A stretch of 64,000 nt of DNA, from contig JAJEKV010000022.1 of NCBI GenBank assembly GCA_021234155.1, forward strand, positions 8,525,961 to 8,589,960. The letters are read 5' to 3'. The position numbers were made by a program, and so were the translations under genes. Every line of letters starts with the position of its first letter. Position 1 is the stretch's first letter. Below the pieces are notes generated by a model. That model made no database searches. It was not told the DNA's origin and was given only the letters and a program-made list of their open reading frames with translations. The stretch comes from Isoetes taiwanensis (taxonomy: Eukaryota > Streptophyta > Lycopodiopsida > Isoetales > Isoetaceae). This document shows, piece after piece, positions 24,464 to 36,075 of this stretch.

Positions 24464-26563
24464 CTTCACTTTTGCCATCGATAGCAATTTCAAGTGAAGC
24501 GACATATGAGAAATCTGAGGCCACTCTTGTCTTCACTTTCTCGATTATAGTATACAACTTCGCAATCCCGACCTATTAGTTTAAAATTAGAGGTTAGATT
24601 CAAAGCGCATGACTTTACGTACAAATCATTAGCTCGAATTACGAATAATGATCTTTGCACATTCATTGCATGGGAACATGGTGACAAAAAGCTTCTCCAA
24701 AAACATGTCCAACGCAGACACAAGCACCCGGCTTCATAAAGGAGGATTTAGAAGTTAGACTAATAACAGACATTGCCTTACTTGACCACATGCAGATGCA
24801 TGGTTTTTATTCAATATTGCATTAACTTCTGCGTGGCATACATACCTGCAATTTAGGACCATTGTGTATTAGAGCCTCATACTAAACAAAGGCAAGCAAA
24901 AAGACTTAACGGTTAGATTCATACAACTTCTGCAATCCCAGCCTATTCGTTTAGAGGTTAGATTGAAAACTGCATGACTTTCTGTACAAATCATTAGCTC
25001 CAGGATTACCTGAATAATGATCTTTGCACATTCATTGCATGGGAACATGGTGACAAAAAGCTTCTCCAAAAACATATCCAACGCAGGACACAAGCACCAG
25101 CTTCATAAAGGAGGATTTAGAAGTTAGACTAATAACAGCATTGCCTTACTTGAAGGACACAAGCACCAGCTTCATAAAGGAGGATTTAGAAGTTAGACTA
25201 ATAACAGCATTGCCTTACTTGACCACATGCAGATGCATGGTTTTTATTCAATATTGCATTAACTTCTGCGTGGCATACATACCTGCAATTTAGGACCATT
25301 GTGTATTAGAGCCTCATACTAAACAAAGGCAAGCAAAAAGACTTAACGGGTATTTTGTCTTCAGCGGGTCACCATCTACAGATTTCTGCACAAGCAAAGC
25401 AACCTTAATCATATAACTCCCCTTCAGACAAAAAAAAAGAAATAATAGTATAACCTTTGCCCATGGAAGCTCATCATCTGAACAACCTCGTGGGAACCCG
25501 TTATACCCAATTCCTGCAATTGGACCATGACGTTTATAAAAAATGACAATATGAGCACATATAGCATGCACACATGCGTGTAAGATGTAGAGAGAGCATA
25601 CCAAGGATAACATTGTCTTGGCTGACCAAGCAAGCACCAACCTGCAAAATTTAACCTCATAGATACACAGTGATCCATGAAGGTAAAGAGCAGAAATACA
25701 CTTAGCATGGCCTGGGACCCAAACTTGCTAGCTAATATACACATGGAGACTATTCAAACAAATGTCGATGATCTAACAGTTTTTCTTTCCACAGAACCTT
25801 CCTCCAAATGGAAATTTATCACTGATATTGGCTCCTTTGATAGAAAATGATTTCAAGGAATAAAGTTACCTGACGATTAGGATCTTTTGAACGGTGTGCT
25901 GAGAGAAAAGCAATTGCCATGAAGTAGTCCTCCCAAGATAGGTATCTGCACAAATTAATCTAATAAAATACACGAACCTACAGAACATTTAGGTTTTAAG
26001 GTAAGAATCTCTGAATACCACAAACTCGGTAAGCTAGTTAAAAAGCGACGGGTTGATTATCGAAAATGCGAATATCTTACCCTTGGCGTTTGCACGGGTT
26101 GTAATGGTCCAAATTGAGCTCTAGCGTGCATTACACGCCACCCGGGATTATTTCCTTCAAGATTTCAATACTCGGGACCGCATCAAGCTGCGGAGTCTCC
26201 AGATTTAGGCACTGCCTGAGTGAAAAACTTGTCTGGCCCTGCGCTATTTCTACTTCTATCACCCTAAAAGGTGCAAGAGAACAAATGAGAAAAGAAGAAA
26301 GAAGAAAATGAAAGGAAAAGAGTGGAAGAACACTTTTACCCAGAAAGATACAACACGATCAAAAATCTCCTGTAACCATCCTCGGGGCTGAGAAGCATAT
26401 GGGAAGTGAGGAATGTGCGAAGAAAGCAAAGGGGCACCAATGGCAACTCACGACGCCTCAAGGATGGCAGCTCAACTACCGAACCACATCTCGACCTGTA
26501 GAGCATGAAACCGGAGAAGATGAAGGTGGGTTCGGTGGTCTGGGCGTAGGAAACAGGCGCCAT
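24464..26563 (-). pseudogene. Deoxycytidylate (dCMP) deaminase gene, near-complete, one in-frame stop, duplicated exons
   Basis: The enzyme deaminates dCMP to dUMP, feeding thymidylate synthesis. Exons on the minus strand with consistent phases: 26340-26563 (start ATG 26563), 26081-26263, 25870-25945 ([20 protein letters not shown]), 25602-25641 (VGACLVSQDNVILG), 25455-25513 (GYNGFPRGCSDDELPWAK), 25348-25385, 25219-25282 (CHAEVNAIL, zinc ligand and catalytic Glu) and 25010-25063 (FPCNECAK, PCxxC zinc ligands). A second copy of the last two follows (24782-24845 and 24643-24694); its second exon lost two bases. A diverged exon (24464-24560) contains SDFSYVAS. All residues needed for zinc binding are present. 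The one break is a TAA at 26131-26133 in exon 2. No C-terminal VRKH exon was found. It may be a recent pseudogene, a sequence error, or a locus using a downstream start. Confidence 0.88.
24553..25348. repeat. Partial tandem duplication of dCMP deaminase exons 7-8
   Basis: 24553-24912 and about 24922-25348 repeat the exon-7/exon-8 segment with introns. Within the second unit a further 70-bp duplication occurs (25084-25153 and 25154-25220, GGACACAAGCACCAGCTTCA). Confidence 0.88.
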
Positions 26564-27057
26564 GGAGTGCTCAACATCTGTCCGACCATTTGCAACAGGT
26601 TTTCACAATCACGCAAAACCTTGTTTGGGCAATGAAAACAAACCCCGATTGGTTTTTCTCCTAGAGCCACCTGTAACTCACTTGTTCTTGACATCTGAAA
26701 AACCAAAATGTACCCTAAAATGTGAGCTACTGCGGCAAAGCGAAATCAAGCGAAAATCCAAAGGCTGAACGGGAGGACGGATCTAAAAACTGGGCGAAGC
26801 GCGGGGATAAATTGGGGGCTTAACGAATTGGGGCTTTTGTTGTGGGCCGTTCATCTCAGAGATGGACGGCCGAGATCAATCTGTACCAATATTTTGGTAC
26901 ACCAACAAGAGGGATGCTTGGGGAGTTACGAGGTGGCACCGTCTGGGCCGTCCATCTCAGAGATGGACGGCCGAGATCAATCTCTACCAACATTTTGAGG
27001 CATCAATCTCTACATCATTTGTGGCATTGCCAACATTTGTGGCACCCAATATAATTG
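26564..27057 (-). repeat. Leader and Y-end block of M2 with two CCGTCCATCT palindromes
   Basis: 26564-26774 is the presumed 5' leader or promoter of the deaminase. The block 26775-27057 holds GGCCGTTCATCTCAGAGATGG (first arm with one mismatch) near 26845 and a perfect 13+1+13 palindrome at 26946-26972 (GGCCGTCCATCTC/A/GAGATGGACGGCC), each followed by CGAGATCAATCT. It ends CCAATATAATTG. Confidence 0.7.
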
Positions 27058-27125
27058 TATATATATAAGGATATACAAGTATTTGTACTATGAGGGAGGA
27101 TACGAAGTCGAATGTACATACGCTG
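27048..27125. repeat. Head-to-tail junction M3/M2
   Basis: The Y end of M2 (ATAATTG, to 27057) is separated by only about 17 bp (TATATATATAAGGATATA) from the X end of M3 (CAAGTATTTGTACTATGAGG, 27075). The X end continues GGATACGAAGTCGAATGTAC, matching the reversed X ends at 8228 and 51841. Confidence 0.8.
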
Positions 27126-29174
27126 GGAAGTATAAACTTTCCAAATTTCTATAAGATTTCTAAGTTACCAGCATTCTATTAAGGCTACTTAAGTTAAAGT
27201 GAAAGTTGTACTCGCAATCAACTCTCTATCAAGATCTGGTGAAACTCATAGTTAATTTTTGCTTCAATTTCTATCAAACCTCTAGTCAAACTCCCACCCA
27301 AAATATTGGCCAAATAATGATCAAATGTGCGGGCAATTTTGGTAGAGAGACTTGTGAAAATTTTGTTAGTTACCCTAGGTCATTTTATCCGCGGTGCAAA
27401 ATAATTTAACACTCCACATTTTAAGCCGAGTTCCATGGCATCTTACTTGAATTACACCATTACCATACTAACTCTAGAAAGGGTAATGGAGTGTGTAGAG
27501 TTTAGGATATTAGTTATTGCTTTAGGACAATGGTAGTTTACTTATTTATAACGCTTTGGCATTGTCGAAGCTTGTAAATGTAATGGGTAGTTAAAACCAA
27601 TGTACATGAAGTGTGGTTAAATAGATGTGTGAAAATGTTTCTAAATGTTTGCACGTGTGGGCAGAGATGCAAATGGGAGGTGGGCATAAGATTAGTCTAT
27701 AGTTCAGGTTAATGGTCTTGTAAGATTTAATAGCCAAATCTTGTCGACCAAAGATATAACAATGAAACATTGGGGTAGTGATCAATATCTTTCATGTGGC
27801 ATATTAGGGTACATTTACACCACACAAACACAATGTACAAATACATCAAAAGATGTTGTATGTAAAGCAAATATGCTAGAGTTAATTCAAAAAAGATAAA
27901 AATGTAGCATGGCGTGAGCTATGTCTAGAATTATGCCACTCAACAATGTCTCAAACAAATATATTTGGTGCCACTCAACAATGTCTAAAATGACTAGGCG
28001 AAAATCAAGAGAATATCAATTTGGAAATTCCAAAAGGAGGACCATTTATTAGTTCTTGTTCTATATATGGAGAAGTTTTAAGCTGTCAAATAATATTTTG
28101 AAGGAACATACCATGTGGTGAAATTTGCATTCGCACTTCTCTAGGCATGTTGTGAGCTTGTCAATAAAATTCTTGAATTCACAAAAAAATTCAGCATAAT
28201 GGCATTATTCTTTACTAATGAATTCCCAAACTCTCACCTTTCTCACACACAAAAAAAAAAAAAAAGCCAATGGCAACATGTACGACATAATTCAACTATT
28301 TAGTGGTCGCAAGTTATTTGCATAACATACTCAAGGAATAGAAAGGATTTTCACAAATACATGATTGTCAAAAGCTCGTTCAACCAGAATGCTTAACCAG
28401 AGATCTCCTAGAAGGGTGGTACAATAGAGAAAGAGATCTCCTAGAAGGGTGGTGCAATAGTGAAAGACCAAATGCTGGAACGTCAATGATCAATAGAGAA
28501 CAACTATTTACAACGTAACATGCCAATTTATTGGTAAATAGTGCTTTAAATCACAAAACTTATTAGTGCGCACAGAATGTCACATTTCTTCTTACGGGTA
28601 GGCTAGATCAAGAAGCTGTGCATCCAAATAAGACGTGCAAGCATAATTAGCATCATTTCCAATAACCAATTGAACACGCACCAAGTTTAAACTTTGATGC
28701 CTCATGTGTGGCAAGCTCTGGGGGATAGTATGGTTTTTCTGCAATCATGTACGTCTATGCGAAACAAAACAGAAAAACTTGAGCATCACAACATCTCATA
28801 TTTATTAAAAATAAATATGCCGCTGGCCTTTCCAGATTCCTTATACACAAGAAGAATTCCCAGATCCAAAAAAAGGACCATAATATTGAGCGGACTTCAA
28901 CAAAAAGAAGCAAGATTTTTCTTTGGCTATGGAATTTCGGTCCACCCCAGAGCCTCCATGTTGCAAAGCGGCGATTTTAGGAGTACGTGAGCTCGGATGC
29001 AATTGGGACAACATTCCTAGTCTCTGGCGGACTAAAGTTAAGCCACTCTTAATGCTCTACCTCAAGTAAAGAATTGCCAAGAATAATGTCCACTCCACAT
29101 GAGGATGATTGATGGTTTATCATTAGGATTACGCTCTTGAATCAAGAACACCGTTTAATAATAGAAAATGCTCG
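27126..29174. other. No recognised gene
   Basis: AT-rich sequence. It contains an A18-type tract near 28248-28265 and a 37-bp direct repeat at about 28399-28470 (GAGATCTCCTAGAAGGGTGG). No coding signal was recognised. Confidence 0.35.
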
Positions 29175-30813
29175 TCTCGAAAACACGACTCTTAAACCTA
29201 TTATCTGTTTAGCATCCTCAAGGCTTGCTTTCTTTGCATATACTGGAAGCTCATCCTTGATTTGCTTAACAACAATGGATTCTATTCTTTCCAAATCCTT
29301 TGGATCGATAGGTTTACCTATCATTCAGAAACTATATAAGCAGACCATGATACAATCTCGCTGGAAAAGCATTTATCGTACCATGCAAGAAGTCAAATCG
29401 CAGCTTATCTGGGGCAACTAATGATCCCTTCTGGTCGACGTGGTCACCAAGAACCTCCTGCAGATCAAACAATCAAGGTTAAGGCTTAAATAAATTACAT
29501 CAGCCTGGGCATCATTCATGAAAGAGCATAATTCAATAGATGTGTGCATGTATGATTAGGTGCGACCTTTGCCCGTTTTTTGTAGTCAACCTAAGTCATG
29601 TCAAGATTGTTAATCTCAAGCATGCAAGTTGCTCCTCAGTTTAAAGCAAAAAGACAATCAAAGGTCTATATAATTAAGATCATTCTGGATAGAGCACCTT
29701 AGCAATAACTTTATTGCCAACAAAAATCTGATCATTTGAATCTAAAAGTGCTCCTATGTGCAAGGCGTGTCGCCATAGATTTGAGTATTCTTTACTTCAA
29801 AAGTTGCGATTGAAATTAATAATGATCCACTGTCATAAATTTGTAGGCATACAATGGGTAAGCATGTTGAAATATATTTTGAAGCTAGGTTACCAATAGC
29901 ATCTTTTGGTCCAAAATAAAAAAAAAAATGGAAAAAACATCTCTGATTAGATCTACTACCTCAAGAGACAGAACTAGAAAGAAAAACATACTTCAACCAA
30001 AGTTTTAGCAAAATGCTTAACCTGATACCTGGTAGGACAAAATCATCATAAAGAATCGATCATTGCCTGACCTCCTTGTTCAGCATAGAAGCTGGTGCAT
30101 GACATGATCAACCCCACTTCATCAACTCACGAAATAGAGCTTTTAAGACCTTCAGCCATATAGATAGCTTTTAAAGTTGTCTCATGGTCCTGCATTGATA
30201 TCTTGCCTGTATTATTATGACATTCCTTTTACATTGCCTAACCACCACCTTTTATAAAGACATCTGATTTGAGATAATATTTCTGGAATGCATGCTTTTA
30301 AGTTGTTCAGTGCAAAGGCAATATAAGGGAGCGCCCACAATTCACTGCAAACAAATTGCCAGAGCCTCGCCATAGCCGGAAGCAACATTTACAGAATAAA
30401 CAGACAAACTCCGTCATGCATAGCCGAAAGAGCATCCATTTCAAAGATCTGGGGGAAATGTCAAGGAAATCCTTGCAAAACCTGAATGTTAAAAACAGCA
30501 AAGAATCATAAACTACACATAAAGCAGATCCGGCATGACAGCAAATTTACCTGTCCCTGCAGCTTTGAACTTTCGTAATTCAGAGGTCGCTTCTGCCTCC
30601 ATAGGTAAAAGACCTCCAGCAAGCTAAATGAACAATTATAAGCATCAACGAACAAACCCCGCTTTTACAAACAACATTTACAATCATTGCCTTTCCATGT
30701 GCACTTCTGGCTTTTTCTCTAGCCTCATCCATTGCAGACTTTTTTTTTTTAATACCTTGCCATCCAACTTTCCATTTCCACTTTAGAGATCTCTTTTGGA
30801 ATTGTGCAATTCC
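29175..30813 (-). pseudogene. Alanyl-tRNA synthetase (AlaRS) pseudogene, five exons seen
   Basis: AlaRS charges tRNA-Ala. Minus-strand exons in family order: 30682-30813 (AMDEAREKARSAHGK), 30551-30592 (ATSELRKFKAAG), 30067-30189 (DHETTLKAIY... and TSFYAEQGGQ, with an internal TGA), 29382-29457 ([23 protein letters not shown]) and 29175-29318 ([16 protein letters not shown], then [15 protein letters not shown] and GLRVVF). The last two join in phase (H-G-K). These cover the linker and editing-domain region; the N-terminal catalytic core and the C-terminal half are absent. Frameshifts near a poly(A) run in the first exon, and stops, show it is dead. Homology ends abruptly after GLRVVFS, before the C-A-G-G-T-H-like editing motif. 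Confidence 0.87.
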
Positions 30814-31526
30814 CTGCAGCAAATACAATACTGATTTATTACCAAATGCAGAACTATCGACACCGCGGGAAAATAGAGCGATTGATAAATACCTTTAAAA
30901 TAGTTACGCCAAAGGCTGGCCTCCTCTTACGCTATTATCTAGCTTATTTTCTTTTCGTTCTTTGGTAGGTCGGGACATAGTGCCTATCTATATTAGTATT
31001 TATATGTTTGCTTCGTTTTGCTTGGGCCAATAAATACAGAAATCCCGTCACAATGCCATAATAGCAACATTTTTGCCTTAAATACTTCCATGGGCAAGGG
31101 CAAATTGACAATCCATTCTCTACAAAGTCAAAATAGTGCACATGAACTGGATCATCTGAGAGAAACTTCGAATATCGCGAGGAAAATATGCATCCTCTGG
31201 CTGGAAAATAGCTTCACGACCGCCAAAAATTGCCAAGACTCAAAATAGAAAAATCTAAATACCATCGGACTTCTGTAAGAAAACATCAAGGTTGGAGCAG
31301 CAATCGAAGAATCTATTCGTTTGCGGGCCATAGCAACCATAATCCATTTATCCCGCATGGGTGTCTTTTAATCATCCACACATTCCTTATTTGCTTTTGA
31401 TAAAATCCATCGCCATAATTGGCGCCAAAACACCCTCTGCCACAAATTTTGACAGCGAGACTCCTGTTGGCAGTACCACACAAACATCAAATATTGTACT
31501 TCAGAATGACATAAAAATGGCCTGCA

Positions 31527-31656
31527 ATTGCCTTGGAAATTCTTTGCTCTAATATGTGCAATTGCGACTATTGGCTTGTCATGGAGCATTTGCAACAACA
31601 TTGCTCCATCTTTTAGTGCAAATTCACCCCAAAGGCTTAGAACCACAGTACTCTGG
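31527..31656 (-). pseudogene. RPA large-subunit-type OB-fold exon
   Basis: A minus-strand exon starts after a tgcag acceptor and encodes QSTVVLSLWGEFALKDG, then IVAIAHIRAKNFQG. The pattern S-x-V-x-L-x-LW-x-x-F-A ... P-V/I-x-A-I-x-x-x-R-x-x-x-F-x-G is that of the OB-fold in replication protein A 70-kDa subunits, which bind single-stranded DNA. One OB-fold strand pair is covered, about 45 of more than 600 residues. The donor is non-canonical (CAAG|gcaat). RPA is the best guess; another OB-fold protein is possible. Its neighbours are AlaRS downstream and PPR upstream on the same strand. Confidence 0.55.
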
Positions 31657-31859
31657 CTGCAGAACATGCACCTTTGTTAGCAATGGATGACAATAAGACT
31701 TCACTTATATTCGCGGTTATGCGATTAGTGTACACTATCTAAAATAGTGATGTCTCGGCTTGGGAATCTCCTTATTATCATATTTTCTTTTTGACCCACC
31801 ACATCACAAACATTCAAGACAACTCCAATGACATCGTCAATAGTTAAGTATAAACAAAG

Positions 31860-31983
31860 TAATCCGCAAATGCAAATGGGTGACAATTTATCTTCTCTTT
31901 GGCGGCCACGGGCATCGGCCCGTATATGCCTCTCTGCTTCCTCTCGTTTCTTTGCTTATTATTCCCGCATAAGACATTACCCG
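31860..31983 (+). repeat. About 110-bp segment shared with 47158-47263
   Basis: Both copies run AATCCGCAAATGCAAATGGG ... CTTCCTCTCGTTTCTTTGCTTAT ... CATTACCCGG (first blocks shown). In M7 the copy lies just upstream of the HSP70 start. Here it sits on the plus strand, against the direction of the other fragments. Confidence 0.85.
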
Positions 31984-33831
31984 GTGCATTTTTCAGCGGC
32001 GACAAAGGATTCGCCAAAGGATCACGTCTAGTAATTTTTCGTGTCTTACGAGTTCTAGCAAATTTTTAGATGATTTATCCTTTGTTGCAGCCAAGTGTGG
32101 ATTTATGCATAAACATTGGTAAATTGCTCTGCTAGATTGCCAAAATGCTTTTTCTAGATTGCTCACACTCCACGGAATGCCATTTTTCTTGTTTCGAGCG
32201 GGCTCCATAAACTCTAGTTACGCAAGAAGATATATAATGCTTCTTTAAGCAAGATGGAATCTGCAACAAATACATTTTGCATCAACATTTTGCATAAAAA
32301 CTCACCTACATTGATGAAGCGCTTCTATAATATTAAAATGTAGACCTAGCTATTTGTCGTCATTCAGTAGCTACCATGTTGAACATATACTCCATCACCC
32401 CAAAAAAGAACTCATTTTTGCTCAAACTAAACCTGTGAAAATCGAATATTTGCTACCTATTAAAAAGGGAAATCATTATCTTTTCGGGCACCCAACAACC
32501 TTGCGACAACTCATGAAGTACTATAACCCGAAAATGTGTATTGCTTTATGAACTTGCCATGCAAAGGAGTGAACTTAGTGTAGAAGCTTGTTGATGATGA
32601 GTCACAACAAAAGACGCTTCCCAAAGAAAAGGGAATTTCATGATATTAGAGGAGTTATGGGTCTCCGTGCATGTTTAATAAAGCTCTCTCTTTCTATTTC
32701 TTTCAAATATCATGCTTAGGCCCGGAAGTGGCTTCAATGTCAAAAAAGACATAAATTTGGAGTACCTTAATGAGAGCAATTAAGGCATTTCCGCGAGCCC
32801 GGAATGAATTAGGCCTTCTACATCTTGTCTAATATCGGCTACAAACTCTGGTCAAGTTCTTCATCTAGCACAACAGCCATGCGCCATAAGTTTGCATCGA
32901 AATTGAGCTTCTCCAACGAAAACCTTGACAGAGAAAAAAAAAAAACCATACTCGAACTAATAGGCTGCGGCGAAGTTATCGAGCTCGGATTCGATGAACC
33001 AAAGGCCTGCATGAACCAAAGGCCCCGAGAAGGCGAAGTATCTCTAATGGCTCACGCCCTAGGAGGTTCCAGCGATTGAGACCAAATTAGTTAGACCCTT
33101 ATTTGCAACCTTGACAAAGGTGAGTAAAGTACCTCCTCGATGAGAAGCTATGAGAAGCCGCACACAATCAACTTCATTGAGATAAAAAACATCACATCAC
33201 CGATAACAACGGTTTCATAGCAATACGAGAATGACACAATGTTTTCAAAGACAATGCCACATCTAAGCGTACATTTTTATGACCGCATAGTGTGTGCGGG
33301 AACCGGGAAACACAACGCAGAGAGAAAAAGCATTTGCCCGACAAACTATGTAGCGGGGAAAAGCAGGTCTTTGACTTTTGCATTGTGATGAGCCCACTTG
33401 AATATGATCGATGGCCGGAGATGGTTTTATACAAGGCCTAGCTTTAGAAGAAGCGCCAATAGTGAAATGCAAAATTCACATTCACCATTTAATCTGCGAT
33501 ACATAGTAACATGATACACTTTAAGGCCCTTAACGACCTAAGAAATGTCGCATTAAAAGCGAGGCCCCGAGAATAAGCAATCACTCAAGGCCCGAAGCGG
33601 GACTTGTGTTGTCCAATTACTCAAGAAGCGGGTGCACTAGTGAGAGGCTTAATTCTCTGAGAACCAACCTCGCAAGGTGGGCAAAAAAGGCCATTGCTGA
33701 ATGGTTTTACCAGCCCCATTTTATACCACTAAAAGAAGAATTCATAATAAGAAGCTAAAAATTATAACAACAATACCTAGGAGAAACAATGACAACATAA
33801 GCTCCCGCCATCAAAATGAGCAAAATTCTCA
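31984..33831. other. Unassigned M3 interior
   Basis: A minus-strand stretch near 32850-32940 reads SRFSLEKLNFDANLWRMAVV and may be an exon of an unrecognised gene. Nothing else is defendable. Confidence 0.25.
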
Positions 33832-33960
33832 AACACCGCCGCTGCTTCCAAGACTGCTCCACACGGAATACATATGAATAAGGGCTGATTGTGCGACAAC
33901 ATCGATTTTAGCTCGACCTTTTAAAAGGGAATGTGCGTTATTGACTTGGGATAGCGAGAC
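33832..33960 (-). pseudogene. Pentatricopeptide-repeat (PPR) protein fragment
   Basis: The minus-strand frame gives SQVNNAHSLLKGRAKIDVVA followed by QSALIHMYSVWSSLGSSGGV. This is the PLS-class PPR pattern (Q-x-H-x-x-x-x-K-x-G/R ... D-V-x-x-x-x-AL-x-x-MYS-K-x-G-S-L-x-x-x-x-x-VF). PPR proteins bind organellar RNA, often for editing, and are very numerous in plants. Only one to one and a half repeats remain, bounded by unrelated DNA, so this is a fragment. Confidence 0.65.
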
Positions 33961-34393
33961 CATAGAAGATAACTTTAATATTATAAAATCTAGTTTTGTG
34001 TCTTCTTTGTGCCATGCAATGTGGGCATATGTATTCGTTCGGATCCATATGCTTGTCACCATCAAGACCTCATGTAAATAAGAGAAATGTAAAACCGCGT
34101 AAAAAATCGTGTGGCGTTTGAAGAAAAAGAAACGAGCATTTAAAATGTGCAAATAACCTCAATGTGATGAGCGGTGGGGCAACACGAAGATAAAAATACA
34201 CGCATTAACAACCTGCTTGAGCTCTAAGCATTGAAGACAATAATGTGATACTTAATAAAGAGGCGAGATGAAGGTTTTAAAAAAGGGATCTGAAAAGTTG
34301 AACTCTAATATCTGCTGCCGGAAACAATTTTGCATATGAATGCACGTCTTTTGGAAGCTTGGGTGGTGCCACTTTTGTTGCGCTTCTTATTTT

Positions 34394-35021
34394 GCCATAT
34401 TACCGGCTTCCCTCAATCCACTCAAAAAAGGCACCATGCATGGTTGCGGGATAACGACGACTAATTGCCTCGCAAAAAAAAGAGATTATCACCTACACTT
34501 GCGCCAAGATGTAAGTAATCATCTCCGGATGCCCCAATTGCAACATTAGAATATGATCCATAACAATACCCCATCATCTACACACATGGGATCGAGAATG
34601 GATATTCCTTTCGGTTGATAAATTCTTTGCGAGAAAGCAGACAAAAGATTGATGAGCCAATTTTAAAGCTATAGAAAAACATGTTTTAAAGGCGGATGAA
34701 ACTATATTTAATAGTAACAGATGATGAATACCTCTCAAAACAGATAAGATCTTATTGGATTGCCTTCAGAGATGGCATTTTCTCAAAGTTTATAGCGGCT
34801 TCACCACCACAAGAGCAATTAGAAGTGGACCTCCTGGATCTGCAGCATAAGCGTAGAAGAGGAAGACCTCTCCCCTTCTAGGTGGGTTGTCGACCAATCG
34901 CCCAAAACTAGTTCTGATTCTACGCTTCAAAACTCCAAGAGGAACTGTACACAACACCATATCTCCTTCAAATACTTGGTGCTGCTGTAATAACACGCAC
35001 ACCACCACTTCCATATCTTAT
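34394..35021 (-). pseudogene. LSD1/LDL-type histone demethylase pseudogene fragment
   Basis: LSD1-like flavin amine oxidases remove methyl groups from histone H3 lysine 4; plant LDL/FLD genes influence flowering time. On the minus strand: RYGSGGVRVITAA (to 35021) shifts frame into QVFEGDMVLCTVPLGVLK, then RRGEVFLFYAYAADPGGPLL, then (frame shift) GEAAINFEKMP, ending at a donor at 34731. The next pieces are YGSYSNVAIGASGDDY (about 34514-34575) and RRYPATMHGAF plus, shifted, LSGLREAGNMA (to 34394). The order matches the C-terminal half of the oxidase domain. A large piece between GVLK and RRGE is deleted. The N-terminal FAD motif and SWIRM domain are missing. Confidence 0.85.
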
Positions 35022-36075
35022 GGTATGAATAGTTTTCCTATAGAAAATAGCATCTAGCCAATCTTGCTCACATCAAAATAGTTGAGCGCGGAATCCTAAA
35101 ACCCAAAGAAAGCGAGAGGTTGCTTCTCCACCCAAGCATAATATTTTGCACACAATTTTGGCACATGTACTTGGTAGTTCGGACAACTATCTACAAAACC
35201 AAACAAAAGGGGCAAAAGCGAGGATCGGACAACAACATCCACCCTCGCTTCATATATCTAGAATTCAGATCATTCTTTAAGATCAAGGTGAAAGGTGAAG
35301 ATGAAATATCTTTGAAAATGATGTGCTTCTCTAAGCTGTAGCAATATCGCAAGTCTTTGTATCCGAAAGTGTTACGTGGTTTTGAAGCTTCTCTCCATAT
35401 AAAACAAGCCCACCTTAATACAATCAAAACCATGACAAAGCATTAGCAACCCTATACTATGAGAAAGATGCATGAACTTGTGATAGGTCCACGACTATTT
35501 CAGTTAAACTATTCAAAAACATTTAAAGAGAGCGCAAATTTCTACTATGAGCTTCCAAAGTTATAGATCTGAATCCTAAGAATATGCTCTTGGTGACCCA
35601 TTTTAGTACCAAATGTCGTAATTCCTCTTCTAACGGAGATAACTACCGGAGGGGCATCCAGAATCGAATCAAATGCTTGAAAAAGAATAATGCGAATCGA
35701 TGGCACAAATCGAATTCAAGTAATAATATCTAAAAGCAAGCGCAAATGTGATCCGGGAATAAAAGTAAATACAAATACTTACGAAGCTATATCCAACTCG
35801 AATTCTGATTCGAGCTTATCATTTTTCGTGGGCTGCTTGTTTCCCATAAATTTCTTAATTCACATCACCATGAGCTTAACCATTTCGCACAAAGAAACCC
35901 CATCAAAGGAGGTAATACAAATTAAACCCAACAAAGCCATGGTCAAATGCGAAGATTGATCACAACAGTCTTAACAAATTGCTCGGGATCTTCATGAATA
36001 AGTAGCCAATCAAATCGAAACCAAGCCAGAGCAAAGGGCATTATTTACTCATCCCTGTAAACCTGATTCTCTCAC
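35022..36075. other. Unassigned M3 interior
   Basis: No motif recognised in any frame. Confidence 0.3.

Larger units (their letters stand above)
16761..27057 (-). mobile_element. Module M2 (X end 16761, Y end 27057), carrying dCMP deaminase and YchF
   Basis: A putative 10.3-kb module read on the minus strand. The Y end is TATATACAATTATATTGGG at 27057. The dCMP deaminase first exon begins about 490 bp inside it and a YchF-type exon pair follows. The X-proximal kilobase carries its own repeat array instead of GGAATCT. Confidence 0.5.
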
